This document shows, in pieces, positions 14,296-18,795 of a stretch of 18,795 nt of DNA. The stretch covers positions 1-18,795 of the forward strand of contig JBOHRE010000063.1 of the NCBI GenBank assembly GCA_050732635.1, written 5' to 3'. The position numbers and the translations under genes are program-made. The number at the start of each line of letters is the position of its first letter. Position 1 is the first letter of the stretch. The notes beneath the pieces are model-generated. The model did not search any database. It had not been told where the DNA came from and saw nothing but the letters and a program-made list of their open reading frames with translations. The stretch comes from JBOHRE01 sp050732635 (GTDB taxonomy: Bacteria > Gemmatimonadota > Gemmatimonadetes > Longimicrobiales > RSA9).

Positions 14296-15174
14296 ATTCC
14301 GCGCCGCGCTCGCCGGTGTATCCGTGCCGGCGCTCGCGCGGGCGTTCTCGTGGGGATCGTCCTGCTCGCGGCCTGCCGGATCGCGGAGACGCCGCAGGGC
14401 GAGCGCCGGGTCGGTGCGCTCGGACTCGGCCTGGATGGCTCTCTGCCGCTCGAGCGCTTCCGCACCATCGATCTGACGCACCCCTTCGACGCACGGACCG
14501 TCTACTGGCCGACGGCCCCGTCCGGCTTCGAGCTGGACACGCTGGCCGCGGGCGAGACGCCGAGCGGCTGGTACGCCGCGAACGCCTTCGCCGCGCCGGA
14601 GCACGGCGGCACGCACCTCGATGCGCCGGTCCATTTCTATCGGCGGGGCAGCGCGGTGGACGAGCTGCCGCTCGAGCGTCTGATCGGGCCCGGCGTGGTC
14701 ATCGACATCTCCGAGCAGGCGGGCGCCGACCCGGATTACGTGCTGACGCGCGCCGACGTGCTGGCCTGGGAGGAGGAGCACGGGCGCATCGAGGAAGGCG
14801 CGATCGTGATGCTGCGTACCGGCTGGGCGCGCTTCTGGCCCGACGCCGAGCGCTACCTGGGCGTGCGGCAGGACGCCGACTCGCTCGAGCTGCACTTCCC
14901 GAGCTACGGCGCGGACGCGGCGCGACTGCTGGTCGAGGAGCGTGGCGTTGCGGCGCTCGGTGGCGACGTCGCCTCGATCGACGCGGGTAGCTCGACGACC
15001 TTCGAGGTGCACCGCATTGCCGCCGCTGCCGGCGTGCCGGGGCTGGAGAACCTCGCTTCACTCGGCGGACTGCCGCCGACCGGCTTCACGGTCATCGCGC
15101 TGCCGATGAAGATCGCGGGCGGCACCGGTGCGCCGGTGCGCGCGATCGCGCTCGTGCCCGACACGGGCCGATGA
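14296..15174 (+). CDS. cyclase / kynurenine formamidase-like hydrolase, probably exported
   Basis: From GTG 14350 the product has 274 residues. HGGTHLDAPVHF (about 85-96) is the metal-binding signature of the cyclase family (PF04199), as in KynB and isatin hydrolase; DLTHPFD and a later GGDVASID also fit. The first residues VGIVLLAAC look like the end of a lipoprotein signal, but the positively charged part (RRARRCIRAGARAG) lies upstream in the same frame, open back to the stop at 14263-14265. A start there would have to be a rare codon such as ATT 14296 or CTG 14272, so the true start is uncertain. The family hydrolyses amide or lactone bonds using Mn or Zn. It overlaps the next gene by ATGA. 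The substrate is unknown. Confidence 0.8.
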   Translation: MPRRARRCIRAGARAGVLVGIVLLAACRIAETPQGERRVGALGLGLDGSLPLERFRTIDLTHPFDARTVYWPTAPSGFELDTLAAGETPSGWYAANAFAAPEHGGTHLDAPVHFYRRGSAVDELPLERLIGPGVVIDISEQAGADPDYVLTRADVLAWEEEHGRIEEGAIVMLRTGWARFWPDAERYLGVRQDADSLELHFPSYGADAARLLVEERGVAALGGDVASIDAGSSTTFEVHRIAAAAGVPGLENLASLGGLPPTGFTVIALPMKIAGGTGAPVRAIALVPDTGR

Positions 15175-15563
15175 GCGCATCACCCCGCCAGCGCATCGAC
15201 ACAGCTGCATCCTGGGCGCGGACGGTCGGCTACTCACGGGCACTGCGCGTCGGCGACCGCATCGAGGTGGCCGGCACGGCGGCGGTCGGTGTGGATGGCG
15301 CCATTGCCCACCCGGATGACGTCTACGGCCAGGCGAAGCGCTGCCTCGAGATCATCATCGACGCGCTGCAGCAGCTCGGTGGGGGCGCCGAGCACGTCGT
15401 GCGCACGCGAGTGTACCTGACCGACGCCGCACACTGGCAGGCCGTCGGCCGGGCGCACGGCGAGGTATTCGGGGCGACGCGTCCCGTGACGTCGTTCGTC
15501 GTCGTCGCCGGGCTCATCGATCCGGCGATGCTCGTCGAGATCGAGGCGGAGGCGGTGCTGTGA
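15171..15563 (+). CDS. RidA/YjgF family protein
   Basis: The product has 130 residues with the RidA fold: YSRALRVGDRIEVAGTAAV near the start, then DVYGQAKRCLEIIIDALQQLG, VVRTRVYLTD, and MLVEIEAEAVL at the end. Classic RidA deaminates reactive enamine/imine intermediates and needs an Arg in the segment before the last strand (ARS/T). Here that place reads RPVTSFVVV, with Val where the catalytic Arg is expected, so it probably belongs to a non-RidA Rid subfamily of unknown activity. ATG 15171 overlaps the cyclase stop, and the pair is likely one operon. The transhydrogenase starts 25 bases later and may be cotranscribed. Confidence 0.88.
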   Translation: MSASPRQRIDTAASWARTVGYSRALRVGDRIEVAGTAAVGVDGAIAHPDDVYGQAKRCLEIIIDALQQLGGGAEHVVRTRVYLTDAAHWQAVGRAHGEVFGATRPVTSFVVVAGLIDPAMLVEIEAEAVL

Positions 15564-15588
15564 CGCACAACGGGATCGGGGCGGGGTC

Positions 15589-16716
15589 ATGATCGCGGTG
15601 GTGTTGAAGGAGCGTGCGGTAGCGGAACAGCGGGTCGCGATCGTGCCGGACGCGGTCGCGCGGCTGACGGAACAGGGGGTGGAGGTGCGGGTCGAGTCCG
15701 GCGCCGGCCAGGATGCCGGCTTTGGCGACGTCGCCTATCGAGACGCCGGTGCACGCGTCGAGTCCGCCGGCGCGGCCGCGCTCGCCGCGGAGGCGGACAT
15801 CCTGCTGTGCGTCCAGCCGCCGCCAGCGGAACTACTCGCCGGCGCGCGCCGCGGTGCCGCGCTGATCGGACTGCTCCGCCCGCTCGACTCACCCGAGCTG
15901 GTACGCGACCTGGCCGGCCGCGGCATCAGCGCGCTGGCCATGGAGCTCGTGCCGCGCATGACGCGCGCGCAGCGCATGGACGCGCTGTCCTCGCAGGCGA
16001 CGGTGGCCGGATACCGGGCCGTGCTGGTCGCCGCGACTGCGATCGGCAAGTTCTTCCCGATGCTCATGACGGCGGCCGGCACCATCGCGCCGGCGCGCGT
16101 GCTCGTGCTCGGCGCCGGCGTCGCCGGGCTGCAGGCGATCGCGACGGCGCGTCGGCTGGGCGCCGTCGTCCATGCGTTCGACATCCGTCCGGCCGTCAAG
16201 GAACAGGTCGAGAGTCTGGGTGCGACGTTCGTCGGCCTGCAGCTCGAGGAGGCCGAGACCGCCGGCGGCTACGCCAAGGAGGTGAGCGAGGACGTGCACC
16301 GGCGCGAGCAGGAGCTGCTGGCCAAGCACGTGGCCGAGTCCGATGTCGTGATCACGACCGCACTCGTGCCCGGCAAGCGCGCGCCCGTGCTGGTCACGCG
16401 TGCGATGGTCGAGGCCATGCGGCCCGGCTCGGTCATCATCGATCTGGCGGCCGAAGCCGGCGGCAACACGGAAGTCACGCCGGAGGAGGGACAGGCCGAC
16501 CACGGCGGCGTGACGATCGTCGCGCTCACGAACGCGGCGGCCGGGCTGCCGCAGCACGCCAGCCAGATGTACTCGCGCAACGTGACCGAGCTGCTGCTGC
16601 ACCTCACCGGCGAGGGCGGCACGCTGAACATCGACCCGGGCGATGAGATCACGCGCGAGTGTCTGATCACGCACGGCGGCGACGTCGTGCACCCGAGACT
16701 GAAGCCGGGTCGATGA
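15589..16716 (+). CDS. pntAA: NAD(P) transhydrogenase alpha subunit part 1 (NAD(H)-binding)
   Basis: The product has 375 residues, typical for the split alpha-1 subunit. The conserved stretch RMTRAQRMDALSSQATVAGY (123-142) and the nucleotide-binding Rossmann turn GAGVAG (175-180), followed by AFDIRP, identify domain I, which binds NAD(H) in the cytoplasm. It lacks the membrane part, which is encoded by the next gene. A GGGG run stands before ATG 15589. Together with PntAB and PntB it couples hydride transfer from NADH to NADP+ to proton entry, supplying NADPH. The region 301-350 (VLVTRAMVEAMRPGSVIIDLAAEAGGN) is also standard for the family. Confidence 0.95.
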   Translation: MIAVVLKERAVAEQRVAIVPDAVARLTEQGVEVRVESGAGQDAGFGDVAYRDAGARVESAGAAALAAEADILLCVQPPPAELLAGARRGAALIGLLRPLDSPELVRDLAGRGISALAMELVPRMTRAQRMDALSSQATVAGYRAVLVAATAIGKFFPMLMTAAGTIAPARVLVLGAGVAGLQAIATARRLGAVVHAFDIRPAVKEQVESLGATFVGLQLEEAETAGGYAKEVSEDVHRREQELLAKHVAESDVVITTALVPGKRAPVLVTRAMVEAMRPGSVIIDLAAEAGGNTEVTPEEGQADHGGVTIVALTNAAAGLPQHASQMYSRNVTELLLHLTGEGGTLNIDPGDEITRECLITHGGDVVHPRLKPGR

Positions 16717-16748
16717 CGGCGGCGGCCGCGCGCCGTGGGCGTCCGCTC

Positions 16749-16772
16749 CCCGATCCCGATCCCGATCCCGAG
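16749..16772 (+). repeat. CCCGAT hexamer tandem repeat before pntAB
   Basis: Three perfect CCCGAT units (16749-16766) and a fourth ending in AG (16767-16772) lie between pntAA and pntAB, ending nine bases before the pntAB ATG. The ribosome-binding site there is weak (TTGAG), so repeat number would alter its spacing or the local RNA structure. Confidence 0.7.
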
Positions 16773-16780
16773 TTGAGCCC

Positions 16781-17110
16781 ATGGAATCACTGCTGATCGG
16801 CATCTACGTCTTCGTGCTCGCCATGTTCGTCGGCTTCGAGGTGATCACGAAGGTGCCGACGATCCTGCACACACCGCTGATGTCCGGCTCGAACGCGATC
16901 TCCGGCATCGCCATCATCGGCGCGCTACTGGTCGCCGGCCGCTCGACCGACCTGGTCGGCAACACGCTGGGCGTGGTCGCCGTCGCGTTTGCCATGATCA
17001 ACGTGGTCGGCGGCTTCCTGGTCACCGACCGCATGCTGCAGATGTTCAGGAAGAAGGGCGACGGTGGGCGCGGGGGCGGGGGCGCGGCCACGCCGGAGGG
17101 CAGGCGATGA
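16781..17110 (+). CDS. pntAB: NAD(P) transhydrogenase alpha subunit part 2 (membrane)
   Basis: The product has 109 residues with three to four hydrophobic helices (about 4-22, 38-56, 62-90). VGFEVITKVPTILHTPLMSGSNAISGI is the signature of the alpha-2 membrane part; the HTPLMSGSNAISG box is highly conserved in the proton-translocating domain II. After the last helix a Gly-rich tail ends the protein. Its stop overlaps the pntB start (ATGA, 17107-17110), so the two are translationally coupled. The ATG at 16781 follows a hexamer repeat and a weak ribosome-binding site. Confidence 0.94.
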   Translation: MESLLIGIYVFVLAMFVGFEVITKVPTILHTPLMSGSNAISGIAIIGALLVAGRSTDLVGNTLGVVAVAFAMINVVGGFLVTDRMLQMFRKKGDGGRGGGGAATPEGRR

Positions 17111-18501
17111 CGTCGCGCGAGCTGGTCATCGCGATCGCGTACCTGATCGCGTCGGTCCTCTTCATTGTCGGACTCAAGCGACTCAGCTCGCCGGCCACTG
17201 CGCGCTCGGGCAACCTGCTGGGCGCTGCCGGCATGCTGCTGGCCATGGTGGTCACGCTGCTCGACCGGCAGATCGTCACGGTCGGCGCGATCATGCTGGG
17301 CCTCGGCATCGGCATCGTGGTGGGGCTGGCGGCCGCGCGGCTGGTCAAGATGACGGCCATGCCGCAGATGGTCGCGATCTTCAACGGTTTCGGCGGCGGC
17401 GCGTCCGCACTGGTCGCGGCCGCCGAGTATATCCAGTTGCCGGCGGGCGGCGCCGCGGTCGACCTCACTCTCAGCATCGTGCTGAGCGTGCTGATCGGGT
17501 CGGTCACCTTTTCCGGCAGCCTGGTCGCGTTCGCGAAGCTGCAGGAGCTGGTCAGCGGCCGGGCGCTCACCTACCCGCTGCAGAAGACGAGCAACGCGCT
17601 GTTCTTCGCGGCGCTCGTCGTGGTGGCCGCGCTGCTGACGATCGGCGAGCACAGCGAGCCGCTGTTCATTGCGCTCGCCATCGCATCGCTCGTGCTCGGC
17701 GTGCTGCTGGTGATCCCGATCGGCGGCGCGGACATGCCGGTCGTGATCTCGCTGCTGAACTCCTACTCCGGGCTGGCGGCGGCGGCGGCCGGCTTCGTGC
17801 TGAGCAACAACGTGCTGATCATTGCCGGCGCACTCGTTGGCGCGTCCGGGCTGATCCTGACGCGGATCATGTGCACGGCGATGAACCGCTCGCTGAGGAA
17901 CGTGCTGTTCGGTGCGTTCGGCGCTACGCCGCAGCTCGCGCCTGGCGTGGCCGGCGGCGACGGCCTGGTCGCGCGGGACGTGACGCACGAGGACGCCGCC
18001 GTGCTGATGGCGTACTCGCGGACCGTCATCGTGGTGCCCGGCTACGGCCTCGCCGTGGCGCAGGCGCAGCATCAGGTCCGCGAGCTGTCCGAGCTGCTGG
18101 AAAAGCGCGGCGTCGATGTGAAGTACGCGATCCACCCGGTCGCCGGCCGGATGCCCGGCCACATGAACGTGCTGCTCGCCGAAGCGAACGTGCCCTACCC
18201 GAAGCTGTTCGAGATGGAGCGCATCAACCCGGATTTCCCACGCACCGACGTTGCGCTCGTGGTCGGCGCGAACGACGTGGTCAATCCGGACGCGCGCAAC
18301 AACGCAGGCTCACCGATCTACGGCATGCCGATCCTGAACGTCGACCAGGCGCAGCACGTGATCGTGCTGAAGCGGAGCATGAATCCGGGCTTCGCGGGGA
18401 TCGACAATCCACTGTTCTACAACGAGAACACGCGCATGCTGTTCGGCGACGCGCGTGATTCGTTGACCAAGCTGGTCACAGAGCTCAAGCAGGTGCAGTA
18501 G
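17107..18501 (+). CDS. pntB: NAD(P) transhydrogenase beta subunit
   Basis: The product has 464 residues, the normal length. The N-terminal half carries eight to nine membrane helices with the conserved FNGFGGGASALVA (about 95-107) and later SLLNSYSGLAAAAAGF, which form part of the proton channel. From about 290 the cytoplasmic NADP(H)-binding domain III follows, with VPGYGLAVAQAQH, YAIHPVAGRMPGHMNVLLAEA, VGANDVVNP, MPILNVDQA and a C-terminal VIVLKRSM...GFAGIDNPLFY. All these boxes are intact, so the enzyme should be active. It is the last gene of the operon; no clear terminator is seen in the three bases before the convergent hydrolase stop. Confidence 0.96.
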   Translation: MTSRELVIAIAYLIASVLFIVGLKRLSSPATARSGNLLGAAGMLLAMVVTLLDRQIVTVGAIMLGLGIGIVVGLAAARLVKMTAMPQMVAIFNGFGGGASALVAAAEYIQLPAGGAAVDLTLSIVLSVLIGSVTFSGSLVAFAKLQELVSGRALTYPLQKTSNALFFAALVVVAALLTIGEHSEPLFIALAIASLVLGVLLVIPIGGADMPVVISLLNSYSGLAAAAAGFVLSNNVLIIAGALVGASGLILTRIMCTAMNRSLRNVLFGAFGATPQLAPGVAGGDGLVARDVTHEDAAVLMAYSRTVIVVPGYGLAVAQAQHQVRELSELLEKRGVDVKYAIHPVAGRMPGHMNVLLAEANVPYPKLFEMERINPDFPRTDVALVVGANDVVNPDARNNAGSPIYGMPILNVDQAQHVIVLKRSMNPGFAGIDNPLFYNENTRMLFGDARDSLTKLVTELKQVQ

Positions 18502-18504
18502 CGC

Positions 18505-18795
18505 TCAGCGGTGCAGGTAGCGCAGGAAGAAGTCGGAGGCGAGGTTCGCGACGCGCTCGAGCGTACCGCGCTCCTCGAAGAGGTGCGACGCGCCGTGAAC
18601 GACCTCGAGCCGTTTCTCGCCGGCCAGCTGCTCGAGCGCCCTGAGGTTCAGCTCGATGACGGGCGCGTCGAGGCTACCGACGATCAGTAACGTCGGCGCG
18701 CGCACGCGCGCGAGGGCGTCGCCTGCCAGGTCGGGACGGCCGCCACGCGAGACCACCGCCCTGACGCGATCGGGCCGCTCGGCGGCGGCCACGAG
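18505..18795 (-). CDS. alpha/beta hydrolase (dienelactone hydrolase-like), C-terminal part, cut by window end
   Basis: About 96 residues are visible and the frame is still open at the window edge, so the GTG at 18792 is not the start. The piece holds the end of an alpha/beta hydrolase: VVSRGGRPDLA, then VRAPTLLIVGSLDAPVIELN, where the Asp of GSLD is the acid of the catalytic triad, and VVHGASHLFEE, whose His is the catalytic histidine. The nucleophile elbow lies outside. The SRGGRPDLAG sequence is like hydrolases found next to or fused with phosphoribosyltransferases. It converges on pntB with a three-base gap. The specific substrate is unknown. Confidence 0.85.
   Translation of the reverse strand, partial: LVAAAERPDRVRAVVSRGGRPDLAGDALARVRAPTLLIVGSLDAPVIELNLRALEQLAGEKRLEVVHGASHLFEERGTLERVANLASDFFLRYLHR

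Noticed and set aside
16804..18162. Minus-strand ORF of 452 codons rich in His, Arg, Asp and Gln
   Set aside because: Antisense to pntAB and pntB; composition is that of a shadow frame.
17064..18458. Plus-strand ORF of 464 codons overlapping pntB in another frame
   Set aside because: Low-complexity Arg/Ala/Gly translation; the pntB frame is clearly the real one.
1..18795. CRISPR array, insertion sequence, prophage or defence island
   Set aside because: No regularly spaced repeats, transposase, integrase, phage structural or nuclease genes were seen in any frame.

Overview
The window is GC-rich (roughly two thirds G+C or more by eye), densely coding DNA from a Gram-negative bacterium. A TPR/beta-barrel export protein, several lipoprotein signals and a split proton-translocating transhydrogenase support an outer-membrane organism. 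Protein style (ECF sigma factor paired with a DGPF protein, lipoprotein-like cyclase, KaiC-like ATPase) would fit Gemmatimonadota or a similar soil phylum, but this is an inference and no rRNA is present to test it.

Left part (1-3800). The window opens in the C-terminal thioredoxin domain of a DsbD-type protein. A debris-like corridor follows (about 446-1560), holding the 5' end of a class I fructose-bisphosphate aldolase fused in frame to a second start-like fragment, an intact orphan DGPF/YciI-like gene, and the 3' end of an aquaporin. Next comes a fluoride-responsive unit: a well-conserved fluoride riboswitch with an overlapping intrinsic terminator, crcB/fluC, and a coupled DUF190 gene. 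A small membrane protein and a translationally coupled multi-pass membrane protein with a one-base frameshift follow, then a tRNA-Pro(GGG) on the minus strand.

Middle part (3800-6450). On the minus strand a frameshifted DGPF gene precedes an ECF sigma factor of the SigJ/ECF42 type, with a strong inverted repeat upstream. Divergent from it is a NodB-type polysaccharide deacetylase lipoprotein.

Centre (6465-14135): the most interesting locus. Six tightly packed, mostly overlapping minus-strand genes encode a KaiC/RAD55-like ATPase, a membrane-anchored TPR protein, a TPR plus beta-barrel exporter, a processive GT2 polysaccharide synthase, a single-pass small protein, and a membrane-anchored NodB-like deacetylase with an altered metal/catalytic motif. 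A GH18-like secreted hydrolase is divergent. Together they look like a synthase-dependent exopolysaccharide system of the PNAG/chitin-like kind. It carries, as separate genes, the three domains (GH18, NodB, GT2) that elsewhere occur fused in one protein, plus an ATPase that is not a standard component of such operons.

Right part (14296-18795). A cyclase/kynurenine-formamidase-like protein and a RidA-like protein (ATGA overlap) are followed by the three-gene NAD(P) transhydrogenase pntAA-pntAB-pntB. A convergent alpha/beta hydrolase runs off the window end.
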